A stretch of 35,207 nucleotides of DNA from Betaproteobacteria bacterium (GTDB taxonomy: Bacteria > Pseudomonadota > Gammaproteobacteria > Burkholderiales > Rhodocyclaceae), in the NCBI GenBank assembly GCA_016868295.1, contig VGHJ01000029.1:1-35207 (forward strand), in the 5' to 3' direction. Position 1 is the stretch's first letter. Each line of letters starts with the position of its first letter. Under the pieces are notes generated by a model. It saw nothing but the letters and a program-made list of their open reading frames with translations, ran no database searches and was not told the origin of the DNA. Below, one piece after another: positions 1 through 10,835 of this stretch. The position numbers and the translations under genes are program-made.

Positions 1-439
1 TGACACCGAGAGCAGCACCGTAGAAAATGCCGCCCGCCAGATCGCCGAGGCCGACCATGCCGCCGGCCTGGGTCCAGCGGAACGCCTCGGTACCGCTGGC
101 ACTCTCGCTGTTGCCCACCACGACCGAACCATCGGCGCTGACGCCGCTAGCAACACTGTGGAAAATGCCGCCCGCCAGATCGCCGAGGCCGACCATGCCG
201 CCGGCCTGGGTCCAGCGGAACGCTTCGGTGCCGCTGGCGCTTTCGCCGCGACCCACCACGACCGAACCGTCGGCGCTGGTGCCGTAAGCAATACTCTCGA
301 AATTGCCGCCCGCCAGATCGCCCAGCGGCGTAAAGCTCTGCGCCTGCACTGACGCCGAGAGCAGCGGCAAGGCGGCAGCCAATGCGAGAACGAGCGGGCG
401 CAGGCGAGGGCTGCGGTGTAGACGGATAGGGCGGTGCAT
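1..439 (-). CDS. HAF-repeat secreted protein, N-terminal part (runs off the left edge)
   Basis: Read on the minus strand, an ATG at 439-437 opens a frame that stays open to the window edge (146 codons seen). A good Shine-Dalgarno GGAGAT lies just upstream. The product begins with a basic N-terminus, a hydrophobic stretch and a likely signal-peptidase site at ASVQA/QS (about residue 33), so it is exported. The mature part is made of 46-residue repeats of the form GDLAGG...S.A.GVSADGSVVVG...SGTEAFRWTQAGGMVGL, which match the HAF repeat family of extracellular and autotransporter-like proteins. I see about two full repeats and part of a third. The function is unknown; proteins of this kind are often large and may carry an autotransporter or sorting domain at the C-terminus, which lies outside the window. 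The family call is fairly sure, the role is not. Confidence 0.8.
   Translation of the reverse strand, partial: MHRPIRLHRSPRLRPLVLALAAALPLLSASVQAQSFTPLGDLAGGNFESIAYGTSADGSVVVGRGESASGTEAFRWTQAGGMVGLGDLAGGIFHSVASGVSADGSVVVGNSESASGTEAFRWTQAGGMVGLGDLAGGIFYGAALGV
27..302 (-). repeat. 138-bp tandem repeats inside the HAF-repeat gene
   Basis: Two adjacent 138-bp units (27-164 and 165-302) are close to identical over their first 60 bases and diverge mainly over the stretch coding for the GVSADGSVVVGNSES part. A further partial unit lies on each side. 138 bp is exactly 46 codons, so gain or loss of a unit keeps the frame. Confidence 0.85.
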
Positions 440-453
440 GATTTTCATCTCCA

Positions 454-462
454 AAAAGTCAG
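454..462 (-). other. CTGACTTTT motif, copy 1
   Basis: Exact 9-mer on the minus strand, in the untranslated leader of the HAF-repeat gene, just before its Shine-Dalgarno. One of six exact copies in the window. Confidence 0.5.
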
Positions 463-501
463 CGCTGGCGGGCCGGCGCTCGTCAGCATTCTAGCGGGCA
501 T

Positions 502-532
502 TTTATAGTAGTGCCTTATGGATGGTGTCCAA
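502..532 (-). promoter_or_regulatory. candidate promoter of the HAF-repeat gene
   Basis: On the minus strand TTGGAC (532-527) is followed after 19 bases by TATAAA (507-502), about 65 bases before the start codon. The spacing is longer than ideal; a shifted -10 (ACTATA) would give 17. No other support. Confidence 0.3.
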
Positions 533-584
533 AACTCACCGCCGAGGCGCCACCCGCAGCACTTCGGTGCACTTCCGTGGGGAA

Positions 585-623
585 ACACCAAAAGAAAAGG
601 GCCCGGAGACTATCCGAGCCCTT
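585..623 (-). terminator. rho-independent terminator of ssrA
   Basis: On the minus strand AAGGGCTCGG (623-614), loop ATAGTCT and CCGGGCCCTT (606-597) form a 10-bp stem with one G-T pair, followed by TTTTCTTTTGG. It starts six bases after the CCA end of the tmRNA. Confidence 0.9.
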
Positions 624-628
624 GTGGT

Positions 629-989
629 TGGTGGAGGCGGCGGGAATCGAACCCGCGTCCGCAAGCCCTCTACAGGCAGTACTACATGCTTAGCCTGGTT
701 GTTTGATTTAACCCGGCACACGCCAACCGGCAGGCTGGTGCAAGGCGATCCGCTGAATTTTCGTGATCGGCCACGCGGCGGGGACGATCCTTAGCTGGTG
801 TGAATGACTCTGCTGCCGCTTGCGCGGCCCGGCCCGTCAGCAAACCGGTGCAGAGCTAGCCGGTATTAAGCGGCTAGAGCGAAACGCTCGTCGTTGGCGT
901 TTGTGGTTTTCCAGATGGATTTGCGAGGTGACTGGTCCTCGGCATGCACTGCACTGCTTCGCGACCCACGTCGAAGCCAGGTCGCCCCC
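629..989 (-). ncRNA. ssrA: transfer-messenger RNA (tmRNA)
   Basis: This RNA rescues stalled ribosomes together with SmpB: it acts first as alanine tRNA and then as a short message that adds a degradation tag. The 5' end GGGGGCGACCTGGCTTCGAC (989 downwards) pairs over 7 bp with CGCCTCC before the 3' ACCA (632-629), and the T-arm GGTTCGATTCCCGCC lies at about 640-656. The tag frame at 898-866 reads ANDERFALAA then TAA, the usual betaproteobacterial type. The 361-nt length is normal for this group. It is a one-piece tmRNA, with a terminator directly behind it. Upstream is a weak promoter candidate. It is encoded downstream of gph on the same strand. Confidence 0.97.
866..898 (-). other. ssrA: tmRNA tag-peptide frame (ANDERFALAA)
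   Basis: Ten codons from the resume codon GCC (898-896) to the stop TAA (868-866) encode ANDERFALAA. The C-terminal ALAA is the signal recognised by ClpXP and similar proteases. Confidence 0.95.
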
Positions 990-1056
990 GGATTCGGTGT
1001 GATGCGTTGCTGCCAGAAAGACCCTCGTCGTTCTGCGAAGTTCCCTCTGTGCGGTC

Positions 1057-1062
1057 ATTCTA
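1057..1062 (-). promoter_or_regulatory. candidate -10 box of ssrA
   Basis: TAGAAT on the minus strand between the gph stop and the tmRNA. It would start the transcript near 1050, so about 60 nt of leader would have to be cut off to give the mature 5' end at 989. No convincing -35 is seen. Confidence 0.35.
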
Positions 1063-1069
1063 GCATGCG

Positions 1070-1720
1070 CTATCGGAGCAGCCCGATAACGTCCGCCGGT
1101 GACTGGAGAATGGTGTCCGCGCCCCATTCTTCAAGGGGCAGATCGTCGCCGAGGTAGCCCCAGGCGGCGGCGACGGCGCCCATGCCGGCGGCGCGGGCGG
1201 CCTGCATGTCGCGCAGGTCGTCGCCGACGTACAGGCAGCGCGCGGGCTCGGCGCCGGCAATGGCGCAGGCGAGGAGAAGGGGGTCGGGCGCCGGCTTCGG
1301 CCGCGGAGAGGAATCGCCACTGACGATGCAAACGGCGCGTCGCATGAGGCCGAGCGCTTCCATGACCGGCAGGGTATAGCGGCTGGTCTTGTTGGTCACT
1401 ACGCCCCAGGCGATCCCTTGCACCTCCAGCCGATCGAGCAATGTGTCGATGCCCTCGAACAGTCGGGTTTCTACGCACAACGCTTCAGCGTAGTAGGCGA
1501 GGAAGCGCTGGTGCAGCGGGGCGTAGCGGTCGTCTCCCGGCGTGAGCCGGAAGCCGACGCCGAGCAGGCCGCGCACCCCCTTGGAGACATGCGGGCGGAT
1601 GGTTTCTGAGGGAAGCGGCGCGTGCCCGGCTTCGCTGCGCAGCCGGTTGAGTGCGGCGCCCAGATCGGCGGCGGTGTCGGCGAGCGTGCCGTCGAGGTCG
1701 AACAGTACGGCGTCAGTCAT
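1070..1720 (-). CDS. gph: phosphoglycolate phosphatase (HAD family)
   Basis: The 216-residue protein dephosphorylates 2-phosphoglycolate, a product of oxidative DNA damage repair (and of the oxygenase side-reaction of RuBisCO where that enzyme exists), in the cytoplasm. HAD motif I DLDGT is at residues 8-12 with nucleophile Asp8 and acid Asp10; the cap domain follows; motif II is VVTNKTS and motif IV is YVGDDLRDM. Length is normal for bacterial Gph. Its ATG overlaps the end of ubiG by eight bases (ATGACTGA), so the two are translationally coupled; the ubiG-gph pair is common in betaproteobacteria. Other HAD phosphatases are similar, so the substrate is inferred from family and context. Confidence 0.9.
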   Translation of the reverse strand: MTDAVLFDLDGTLADTAADLGAALNRLRSEAGHAPLPSETIRPHVSKGVRGLLGVGFRLTPGDDRYAPLHQRFLAYYAEALCVETRLFEGIDTLLDRLEVQGIAWGVVTNKTSRYTLPVMEALGLMRRAVCIVSGDSSPRPKPAPDPLLLACAIAGAEPARCLYVGDDLRDMQAARAAGMGAVAAAWGYLGDDLPLEEWGADTILQSPADVIGLLR

Positions 1721-2426
1721 CGCGCCGCGTGCGCACCAGGTAGTTGACGTCGGTATCCGCCCCCAGGGCGTAGGTCTTGGCGAACGGGTTGTAGGTCATG
1801 CCGATCACCTCATCCACTGCCAGACCGGCCTCGCGGCAGTAGCGTGCCAGCTCGGCCGGACGGATGAACCTGGCGTAGTCGTGCGTGCCGCGCGGCAGCA
1901 GGTTGAGCACATACTCGGCGCCGATGACCGCGAAGAGATAGGACTTCGGGTTGCGGTTGATGGTGGAAAACAACACCGTTCCGCCTGGACGCACCAGCTG
2001 CGCGCAGGCGCGCACGGTGCTGGCGGGATCGGGGACATGTTCGAGCATTTCCATGCAAGTGACGACATCGAACGCGGCCGGCCGCTCGGCCGCGAATTCC
2101 TCGGCGGAACTCCTGCAATAATCGACCTGCTGTCCCGTTTCCAGGAGGTGCAGCCTGGCGACGCCCAGCGCCTTGTCGGAAAGATCGATGCCGGTCACCG
2201 TGCCGCCGCGTGCGGCCATCGATTCGGCGAGGATCCCGCCGCCGCAGCCGACATCGAGCACCTTCTTGCCGACGAGGCCGACGGTCCGGTCGATCCAGTC
2301 CAGGCGCAGCGGGTTGATTTGATGCAGCGGCCGGAATTCCGATTCGGGATCCCACCAGCGATGGGCGAGTTCGCTGAACTTGTCGAGTTCGGCCTGGTCT
2401 GCGTTGAGTTTGGTCACGTCGCTCAT
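1713..2426 (-). CDS. ubiG: ubiquinone biosynthesis O-methyltransferase
   Basis: UbiG carries out both O-methylations of ubiquinone synthesis with SAM. The 237-residue protein starts [10 protein letters not shown] and has the family signature [19 protein letters not shown] near residues 17-35, SAM motif [10 protein letters not shown] at about 57-64, and later [10 protein letters not shown] chose the ATG at 2426 because homology starts there; the frame stays open 52 codons further upstream but that part would read through the ompA terminator and looks non-coding. There is no clear Shine-Dalgarno. ubiG overlaps gph and lies just behind ompA, from which a strong terminator separates it, so it may depend on its own promoter or on read-through. 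Confidence 0.93.
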   Translation of the reverse strand: MSDVTKLNADQAELDKFSELAHRWWDPESEFRPLHQINPLRLDWIDRTVGLVGKKVLDVGCGGGILAESMAARGGTVTGIDLSDKALGVARLHLLETGQQVDYCRSSAEEFAAERPAAFDVVTCMEMLEHVPDPASTVRACAQLVRPGGTVLFSTINRNPKSYLFAVIGAEYVLNLLPRGTHDYARFIRPAELARYCREAGLAVDEVIGMTYNPFAKTYALGADTDVNYLVRTRRDD

Positions 2427-2440
2427 GAAACGAGGATGAA

Positions 2441-2470
2441 AAACAAAAAGCCCTGCTTGCGCAGGGCTTT
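2441..2470 (-). terminator. rho-independent terminator of ompA, before ubiG
   Basis: The stem AAAGCCCTGC/GCAGGGCTTT (2470-2461 with 2456-2447, loop GCAA on the minus strand) is followed on the minus strand by TTGTTTTT. On the plus strand it is followed by a short T run, so it may work both ways. Confidence 0.92.
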
Positions 2471-2488
2471 TCGCGGCGGAAGGCCGGG

Positions 2489-3148
2489 TTACTGCTTGGT
2501 GCCGATGACCTCGATCTCGACGCGACGATCGGGCTGCAGGCACTCGATGAGTTGCTTGGTCTTCTTCTCGCTCTTGCCGCACTTGTCGCCGGTGACGGAC
2601 TGCTTCTCGCCCTTGCCCTCGGTGTACACGCGGTTGGCCTCGACGCCCTTGCCGACCAGGTAGGCCTTGACGGCTTCGGCGCGCTTCTCGGAGAGCTTCT
2701 GGTTGTACTTGTCGGAGCCGATGCGGTCGGAGTGGCCGACAGCGATGATGACTTCCAGCTTCATGCCCTTGAGCTTGCCGGTGACATCATCCAGCTTGGC
2801 CTTCCCTTCGGGACGCAGCACGGCCTTGTCGAAGTCGAACAGGGCGTCGGCGGCCAGCGTCACCTTCTGCGCGGCGGGCTTTGGCGTGGCGGGCTTCGGC
2901 GTGGCGGCGGGGGGAGGTGCGGCAGGTTTCGGCGGCTCCGGCTTCTTCACCAGTTCCGGGTCGCACTCGGCGATGGCCATGGCGGGGGTCCAGCGCGTGG
3001 TCTTCCAGCACAGGCCGAAGCCGCTCTTGGCGACCGCGCCGCGCGTATCGAACAGATAGCCGTCGTTGTTCGGGGCCTGGGCCAGGGCGACGGAAGTACC
3101 CATGCCAAGCGTTACCAGCAGTGCGACCTTCGAAATTTGTTTGTTCAT
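2489..3148 (-). CDS. OmpA-family outer membrane protein
   Basis: A 219-residue exported protein that likely anchors the outer membrane to peptidoglycan. The signal peptide [23 protein letters not shown] ends at ALA/QA (about residue 23). A short N-terminal part ([20 protein letters not shown]) resembles the small OmpA-like proteins of betaproteobacteria. A Pro/Ala/Lys-rich linker follows (about 70-95), then the OmpA C-terminal domain from about 97 with [14 protein letters not shown], the peptidoglycan-binding type motif [24 protein letters not shown] and a C-terminal [10 protein letters not shown]. There is no room for an eight-strand barrel, so it is not classical OmpA. The start at 3148 has the Shine-Dalgarno GAGGGAG; an upstream in-frame ATG pair at 3214-3209 lacks one. 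Confidence 0.9.
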   Translation of the reverse strand: MNKQISKVALLVTLGMGTSVALAQAPNNDGYLFDTRGAVAKSGFGLCWKTTRWTPAMAIAECDPELVKKPEPPKPAAPPPAATPKPATPKPAAQKVTLAADALFDFDKAVLRPEGKAKLDDVTGKLKGMKLEVIIAVGHSDRIGSDKYNQKLSEKRAEAVKAYLVGKGVEANRVYTEGKGEKQSVTGDKCGKSEKKTKQLIECLQPDRRVEIEVIGTKQ

Positions 3149-3200
3149 GTTCTCCCTCGTTGCGGTGCAAATGGAGTGGATGGGTTGCGGCGGAAACTTA

Positions 3201-3261
3201 ATTCTAACCATCATTCTAACGTTTGTTCCGGCCCATTAATTAAATCGGTAATGACGGTCAA
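3201..3261 (-). promoter_or_regulatory. candidate promoter region of the OmpA-family gene
   Basis: This AT-rich gap holds two direct TTAGAAT copies on the minus strand (3219-3213 and 3207-3201), either of which could be a -10, and a TTGACC at 3261-3256 that resembles a -35 box. I cannot decide which combination is used. Confidence 0.35.
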
Positions 3262-4571
3262 ACGATCAGTTTATTCTGCCACATTTTTATTGAGTCAAGC
3301 AATCTATCGTCATCGGCACCCCTCACGATACCGTTTTCGCACTGCAAAATACCGCCGACCCAGACGTGGCTGACGTGTTCCCGGCCTGCCGCATAGACCA
3401 GGTGGGAGACGGGGTTGAAGCAGGGAAGTGTCTCGATGGCGTCAAGCCGGACGGCGCACAGATCGGCGGCCTTGCCGACGACGATGGAGCCGATGTTGCG
3501 TTCCAGACCGAGTGCGGCAGCGCCGTTCAGCGTGGCCATGCGCAATAATTCATGAGCGTCCAGAATGGCGGCATCACCGCTGGACACCTTGGCCAACAAG
3601 CCGGCGTGGCGCATCTCCTGGAAAAGGTCGAGCCGGTTATTGCTGGCCGCACCGTCCGTTCCAAGCCCGATCTGCATGCCGCTCTTGACCAGTTTGGCGA
3701 TCGGGGCGACGCCACTGGCAAGCTTCATGTTTGAAGTCGGACAGTGCGCCACGGCACAACCGCTTTCCGCCAACAGCGCGATTTCCCGTTCCTCCAGATG
3801 CACGGCATGGACGCCGATCAGGCCCGGCCCGAGCAAGCCGAGCCGGTTCAGCCTGTCTATCGGCCTCGCGCCGTGCCGTTGCAGGCTCTCCTCGATCTCG
3901 CCTCGCGTCTCATGGAGGTGGATGTGAATCGGCAGGTCGAGTTGCGCCGCCAGTGTGGCGATGCGTTCGAAGGTCTTGTCGGCCACCGTATAGGGGGCAT
4001 GCGGGGCCATGCAGAACGACAGCAGCGGATTGCCCCGCAGCCGATCGCGTGCGGCAAGGCCTTTGCTCAGATAGTCGTCCGCGTCCGCGGCGTAGGCGGT
4101 GGGAAACTCGATGACTACCATGCCCAGCATGGCACGCATGCCGATCCTTCCCGCCGCCTCTGCCGCGGCCTCGGGGAAGAAATACATATCGCTGAAACAG
4201 GTAATGCCGCCGCGCAGCATCTCGGCGCAGGCAAGCAGGGTGCCGTCGCGAACGAAGGCGGGGGAGACGTGCTTCGCTTCGGCAGGCCAGATGCGGGTCT
4301 TCAGCCATTCCATCAGAGGCAGGTCGTCGGCGATGCCGCGCAGCAGCGCCATCGCGGCATGGGTATGCAGGTTGACCAGGCCTGGGATCAAAGCGTGGTT
4401 CGGCAGTCGCACGTGACTTGCCGGCATGTAGCGCCCGCCATCGGACGCGGGCAGCACATCGAGGATTCTGCCGTCAGAGACGGCCACGGCGTGCCCCTCG
4501 AGCACCGACCCGTGCGGCTCAACCGGGATGAGCCAGCGCGGCTCAATGAGCAGGTCTATCGCTTCTGGCAT
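3258..4571 (-). CDS. amidohydrolase, TRZ/ATZ family (likely 5'-methylthioadenosine / S-adenosylhomocysteine deaminase)
   Basis: A 437-residue cytosolic metal-dependent deaminase. Metal ligands HTH are at residues 69-71 (NLHTHAAMALLRG). Further ligands are in HIHLHET, GVHAVHLE and the aspartate of GTDGAASNNRLD. The C-terminal part closes the composite beta-sandwich domain also seen at the N-terminus (LLIEPRWLIPVEP). Members annotated mtaD deaminate MTA/SAH and related purines; older database names call them chlorohydrolases. It lies next to SAM-dependent UbiG, which releases SAH, and that fits a role in SAH clearing. I chose ATG 4571 because homology starts at MPEAIDLL; ATG 4592 is also possible. 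Substrate assignment is inference. Confidence 0.82.
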   Translation of the reverse strand: MPEAIDLLIEPRWLIPVEPHGSVLEGHAVAVSDGRILDVLPASDGGRYMPASHVRLPNHALIPGLVNLHTHAAMALLRGIADDLPLMEWLKTRIWPAEAKHVSPAFVRDGTLLACAEMLRGGITCFSDMYFFPEAAAEAAGRIGMRAMLGMVVIEFPTAYAADADDYLSKGLAARDRLRGNPLLSFCMAPHAPYTVADKTFERIATLAAQLDLPIHIHLHETRGEIEESLQRHGARPIDRLNRLGLLGPGLIGVHAVHLEEREIALLAESGCAVAHCPTSNMKLASGVAPIAKLVKSGMQIGLGTDGAASNNRLDLFQEMRHAGLLAKVSSGDAAILDAHELLRMATLNGAAALGLERNIGSIVVGKAADLCAVRLDAIETLPCFNPVSHLVYAAGREHVSHVWVGGILQCENGIVRGADDDRLLDSIKMWQNKLIV

Positions 4572-4592
4572 GGGTACGCCACCCGCCGTCAT

Positions 4593-4963
4593 GCGCAGGG
4601 TATTTCAGGCGGGCGGGATTATTTTTTCGAGCCCGGGACGTCAACCGCTACGCGGCGGCTCTCTGCCCGGGCGCTGGCGGCGGCAACCCCGAGGGCAATG
4701 GAGAAGATGGCTTGGGCAGGCATGGCGGTTTTCAAGGCTGCATCCTCAAAAGGTGGATTGTGGCGCCGATGTGCCGATCCTGACGACCGGCCGGAGGATT
4801 GAAGCACAAAACCCATGGGCCAACAACTTGTTGCAGGAATGGCAATTCGCGCGCTCGCGGGGCCGGGGGAAGACACTCTGTGCCTCCGCCCGAGGCCCTG
4901 GAGCATGATAAAATCCTCGTTTTTTCAGCGGGATCGTACGACCCGCCGCCGGCTGCTCAGTTC
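4593..4963. other. gap between the divergent amidohydrolase and gyrA
   Basis: I see no supported gene in these 371 bases. A minus-strand frame at 4619-4906 has no Shine-Dalgarno or recognisable domain. The right part holds a possible gyrA -10 (TAAAAT, 4909-4914). An imperfect hairpin GCGGG/CCCGC at 4928-4946, enclosing the palindrome TCGTACGA, lies 17 bases before the gyrA start. Confidence 0.5.
4909..4914 (+). promoter_or_regulatory. candidate -10 box of gyrA
   Basis: TAAAAT about 50 bases before the gyrA ATG, in the AT-richest part of the gap. No good -35 at the right distance. Confidence 0.3.
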
Positions 4964-7512
<2,549 letters not shown>

Positions 7513-7513
<1 letters not shown>

Positions 7514-8595
7514 TGGCACGAGTGTTCAATTTCAGCGCCGGCCCGGCAGCCCTGCCGGAGGCGGTTCTCAAGCAGGCGGCGGAGGAAATGCTCGACTGGC
7601 ACGGCAGCGGCCAGTCGGTCATGGAGATGAGCCACCGCGGCAAGGAATTCATGGGCATCGCCGCCCAGGCCGAGGCCGACCTGCGCGAGTTGATGGGCGT
7701 TCCGGCGAACTACAAGGTGCTGTTCCTGCAGGGCGGCGCCAGCCTGCAGTTCGCCATGATTCCCATCAACCTGCTGCACGGCAAGGCGAGCGCCGACTAT
7801 GTGCATACGGGCGAGTGGGCGAAGAAGGCGATCAAGGAAGCCAAGCAGTACTGCCAGGTGAATGTCGTCGCATCGAGCGAGGACAAGAACTTCAGCTACG
7901 CTCCGGCGCAGGCCGACTGGAAGCTCTCCAGGGACGCCGCCTATGTGCACTACACCGCCAACGAAACCATCGGCGGCGTCGAGTTCCACTGGCTGCCGCA
8001 AACAGGGGACGTGCCGCTGGTGTGCGACATGTCCTCGAACATCCTCTCCAAGCCGGTCGACGTTTCCAAGTACGGCCTGATCTATGCCGGCGCGCAGAAG
8101 AACATCGGCCCGGCCGGCCTGACCATCGTTATCGTGCGCGAGGAACTGATCGGCCAGGCGCTGCCGAAGACCCCGGTCATGCTCGACTACAAGACGCATG
8201 CCGAGAACGAGTCGATGTACAACACACCGCCCACTTACGGCATCTACATCGCCGGACTGGTATTCCAGTGGCTGAAGAAACAGGGCGGCCTGGCGGCGAT
8301 GGAGAAACACAACCGCGACAAGGCTGCGCTGCTGTATGCCTTCCTCGACCAGAGCAGGTTCTTCGTCAGCCCGGTGGCCCAGGCCGACCGCTCGCTCATG
8401 AACGTGCCGTTCACCCTGAAGAAGGCCGAACTCGACGAGGAGTTCCTCAAGGGCGCCAAGGCGCGCGGCATGATCCAGCTGAAGGGCCATCGCTCCGTCG
8501 GCGGCATGCGTGCCTCCATCTACAACGCGATGCCGGTCGAAGGCGTCAAGGCGCTGGTCGACTACATGAAGGAATTCGAGGCGAAGCATGGCTAA
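7513..8595 (+). CDS. serC: phosphoserine aminotransferase
   Basis: SerC turns 3-phosphohydroxypyruvate into phosphoserine with glutamate, and also acts in pyridoxal phosphate synthesis. The 360-residue protein has the typical start [17 protein letters not shown], the phosphate-binding GGASLQF (74-80), [10 protein letters not shown], and the PLP-binding Lys196 in [12 protein letters not shown]. Length is normal. The ATG overlaps the gyrA stop, and the end overlaps serA by eight bases (ATGGCTAA), so the run gyrA-serC-serA-pheA is translationally coupled. The paired SerC and SerA enzymes catalyse consecutive steps. Confidence 0.97.
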
Positions 8596-9766
8596 CAGCT
8601 ACAAGATCCTGGTGCTCAACCAGATTTCCCAGGCCGGCCTGAAGCGCCTGCCTTCCGAGCAATACACCGTCGGCAAGGATATCGCCGCGCCCGACGCCAT
8701 CCTGGTGCGCTCGGCCGACATGCACAAGCTGGACATCCCGGCCTCCGTGCGCGCCATCGGCCGTGCCGGCGCCGGCACCAACAACATCCCGGTGAAGGCG
8801 ATGAGCGCACGCGGCGTGCCGGTGTTCAACGCGCCGGGCGCCAACGCCAACGCGGTGAAGGAACTGGTCATCGCCGGCATGCTGCTGGCGGCGCGCAACC
8901 TGACCGGCGCCATGCGCTTCGTCTCGGCTCTCGATCCCAAGGATCCCGAGATGGAGAAAAAGGTCGAGGACGGCAAGAAGAACTTCGCCGGCTACGAACT
9001 GGCCGGCCACACGCTCGGCGTCATCGGCCTGGGCAAGATCGGCTGCCTGGTGGCAGACGCCGCCATCAAGCTCGGCATGAACGTCATGGGCTACGATCCG
9101 GAGATCACGGTGGATGCCGCCTGGAGCCTGCCCTCGCAGGTGAGGAAGGCGCACAGCGCGGCGGAAGTGTTGAAGAACGCCAACTTCGTCAGCCTGCACG
9201 TGCCGCTGGTCGATGCCACGAAGAAGATGGTGAACGCCCAGGCGCTGGAGCACGTCAGGCACGGCGCCGTCCTGCTCAACTTCTCGCGCGAGGGCGTGGT
9301 GGACGAGGCGGCGGTGCTGGCGGCGCTGGAGGCGAAGAAGCTCGGCTGCTACGTCTGCGACTTCCCCAGCGCGCACGTCAACAACCACCCGCACGTGATA
9401 GCCCTGCCGCATCTCGGCGCCTCGACGCGCGAAGCGGAAGACAACTGCGCGGCGATGGTGGCCGACCAGGTGCGCGACTACCTGGAGCACGGCAACGTGC
9501 AGAACGCGGTGAACTTCCCCGGCACCGTGATGCCGCGCGAGTCGGGCTTCCGCATCGCCATCGCCAACGCCAACGTGCCGAACATGGTCGGGCAGATCTC
9601 CACCGCCATGGCCAAGGCCAACCTCAACATCCACAACATGGTGAACAAATCGCGCGGCGACGTCGCCTACACCCTGGTGGACGTGGATAGTGCAGTGTCC
9701 CAGGCGGTGATCGATTCGATCGCCGGCATCGAGGGCGTGCTGACGGTGCGTTATCTGCCCGCATGA
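8588..9766 (+). CDS. serA: D-3-phosphoglycerate dehydrogenase with C-terminal ACT domain
   Basis: First step of serine synthesis: oxidation of 3-phosphoglycerate with NAD+. 392 residues: substrate-binding domain, NAD-binding GLGKIG at 147-152 inside the Rossmann domain, catalytic Arg in [11 protein letters not shown], catalytic His in ALPHLGAST, and an ACT domain from about 320 ([15 protein letters not shown]...) likely used for serine feedback. The segment that normally reads VFxxEP before the His is DFPSAH here, so the usual catalytic Glu is not in its normal place; this matches the short ACT-type subgroup also known from anaerobes. Placed between serC and pheA, overlapping both. The family call is firm. 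Confidence 0.92.
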   Translation: MANSYKILVLNQISQAGLKRLPSEQYTVGKDIAAPDAILVRSADMHKLDIPASVRAIGRAGAGTNNIPVKAMSARGVPVFNAPGANANAVKELVIAGMLLAARNLTGAMRFVSALDPKDPEMEKKVEDGKKNFAGYELAGHTLGVIGLGKIGCLVADAAIKLGMNVMGYDPEITVDAAWSLPSQVRKAHSAAEVLKNANFVSLHVPLVDATKKMVNAQALEHVRHGAVLLNFSREGVVDEAAVLAALEAKKLGCYVCDFPSAHVNNHPHVIALPHLGASTREAEDNCAAMVADQVRDYLEHGNVQNAVNFPGTVMPRESGFRIAIANANVPNMVGQISTAMAKANLNIHNMVNKSRGDVAYTLVDVDSAVSQAVIDSIAGIEGVLTVRYLPA

Positions 9767-10830
9767 GTGAAGAGCTGCAACGGCTCAGGGCAGAGATAGA
9801 CCGCCTCGACGAGGAGGTGCTGCAGCGCCTCTCCCGCCGCGCCGAGATCGCCCACGAGATCGGCCGCGTCAAGGGCGGTGCGGTGGTGTACCGGCCCGAG
9901 CGCGAGGCCCAGGTGCTGCGGCGCATCACCGCCCTCAACCCGGGGCCGCTCAGCGAAGGCACGGTCTGGCGCATCTTCCGCGAGATCATGTCTGCCTGTC
10001 TGGCGCTGGAACAGCCGCTGCGCATCGCTTATTTCGGCCCGGAGGGCACTTTCACCGAGAGCGCGGCGAAGAAGCACTTCGGCTCGGCGCCGAATTTCAC
10101 GGCCCTGGCCACCATCGACGAGGTGTTCCGCGCCGTCGAGTCGGGCAACGCCGACTACGGCGTCGTGCCGGTGGAGAACTCCACCGAGGGCGCCGTCGGG
10201 CGCACGCTCGACCTGCTGTTGCAGATGCCGATCAGGATCTGCGGCGAGGTGATGCTGCGCATCCACCAGCATCTGCTCTCCAAGGCCGAACGGCTCGAAG
10301 ACGCCAAGCGCCTCTATTCGCATGCCCAGTCGCTGGCGCAGTGCCACGAGTGGCTCAACCGCAACCTGCCCGCGCTCGCGCGCGTGCCGGTGGCGAGCAA
10401 CGCCGAGGCGGCGCGCATGGCCGCCGAGGACGCGGAGTCCTGCGCCATCGCCGGCGAGGCCGCCGCCCGCCGCTACGGGCTCAACAAGCTGGCGCACGAC
10501 ATCGAGGACGATCCCAACAACACGACGCGCTTCCTCGTCATCGGCATGCACGACGCCGGTCCGTCCGGGCGCGACAAGACCTCGCTCGTCTGCTCGGCGC
10601 AGAACAAGGCCGGCGCCGTCTATGGCCTGCTCGAGCCGCTCGCCCGCCACGGCGTGTCGATGAGCAAGTTCGAGTCGCGCCCCTCGCGCACCGGGCTGTG
10701 GGAGTATGTCTTCTATGTCGACGTCGACGGCCACCAGAGCGAGGAGCGCGTGGCGAACGCTTTCGACGAGCTGCGCAGCCGCGCCGCCTTCGTCAAGGTG
10801 CTCGGCTCCTACCCGTGCGCCGGCGCCTGA
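9763..10830 (+). CDS. pheA: bifunctional chorismate mutase / prephenate dehydratase (P-protein)
   Basis: Makes phenylpyruvate from chorismate by way of prephenate. In 355 residues: an AroQ-type chorismate mutase (about 1-85; RAEIDRLDEEVLQRLSRRAE, with IGRVKGG), a prephenate dehydratase domain (about 87-265; YFGPEGTFTE, and the catalytic T255-R256-F257 in NNTTRFLVIG) and an ACT domain (about 272-350) with the phenylalanine-sensing ESRPSR motif near 304-309. Its ATG overlaps the serA stop (ATGA). The stop codon lies in a small palindrome CCTGACTTTTTCAGG (10826-10840). Feedback inhibition by phenylalanine is expected from the ACT motif. Confidence 0.96.
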   Translation: MSEELQRLRAEIDRLDEEVLQRLSRRAEIAHEIGRVKGGAVVYRPEREAQVLRRITALNPGPLSEGTVWRIFREIMSACLALEQPLRIAYFGPEGTFTESAAKKHFGSAPNFTALATIDEVFRAVESGNADYGVVPVENSTEGAVGRTLDLLLQMPIRICGEVMLRIHQHLLSKAERLEDAKRLYSHAQSLAQCHEWLNRNLPALARVPVASNAEAARMAAEDAESCAIAGEAAARRYGLNKLAHDIEDDPNNTTRFLVIGMHDAGPSGRDKTSLVCSAQNKAGAVYGLLEPLARHGVSMSKFESRPSRTGLWEYVFYVDVDGHQSEERVANAFDELRSRAAFVKVLGSYPCAGA

Positions 10831-10835
10831 CTTTT
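10827..10835 (+). other. CTGACTTTT motif, copy 2
   Basis: Exact 9-mer overlapping the pheA stop codon. Together with the next bases it forms the palindrome CCTGA-CTTTT-TCAGG. Confidence 0.5.

Noticed and set aside
27-302. Regular 138-bp repeats considered as a CRISPR or satellite array
   Set aside because: Units are contiguous without spacers and encode 46-residue HAF repeats in frame.
629-700. tRNA-like T-arm and acceptor end that looks like a tRNA gene
   Set aside because: It is the 3' half of the tmRNA; the matching 5' half and the tag frame are found up to 989.
4619-4906. 95-codon minus-strand frame in the gap before gyrA, with a hydrophobic stretch resembling a signal peptide
   Set aside because: No Shine-Dalgarno, no domain, and it would overlap the likely gyrA promoter. 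A decayed gene cannot be excluded but is not supported.
4928-4946. Imperfect palindrome GCGGG...CCCGC with TCGTACGA before gyrA
   Set aside because: Could be an operator or leader hairpin, but a single short GC palindrome in GC-rich DNA is weak evidence.
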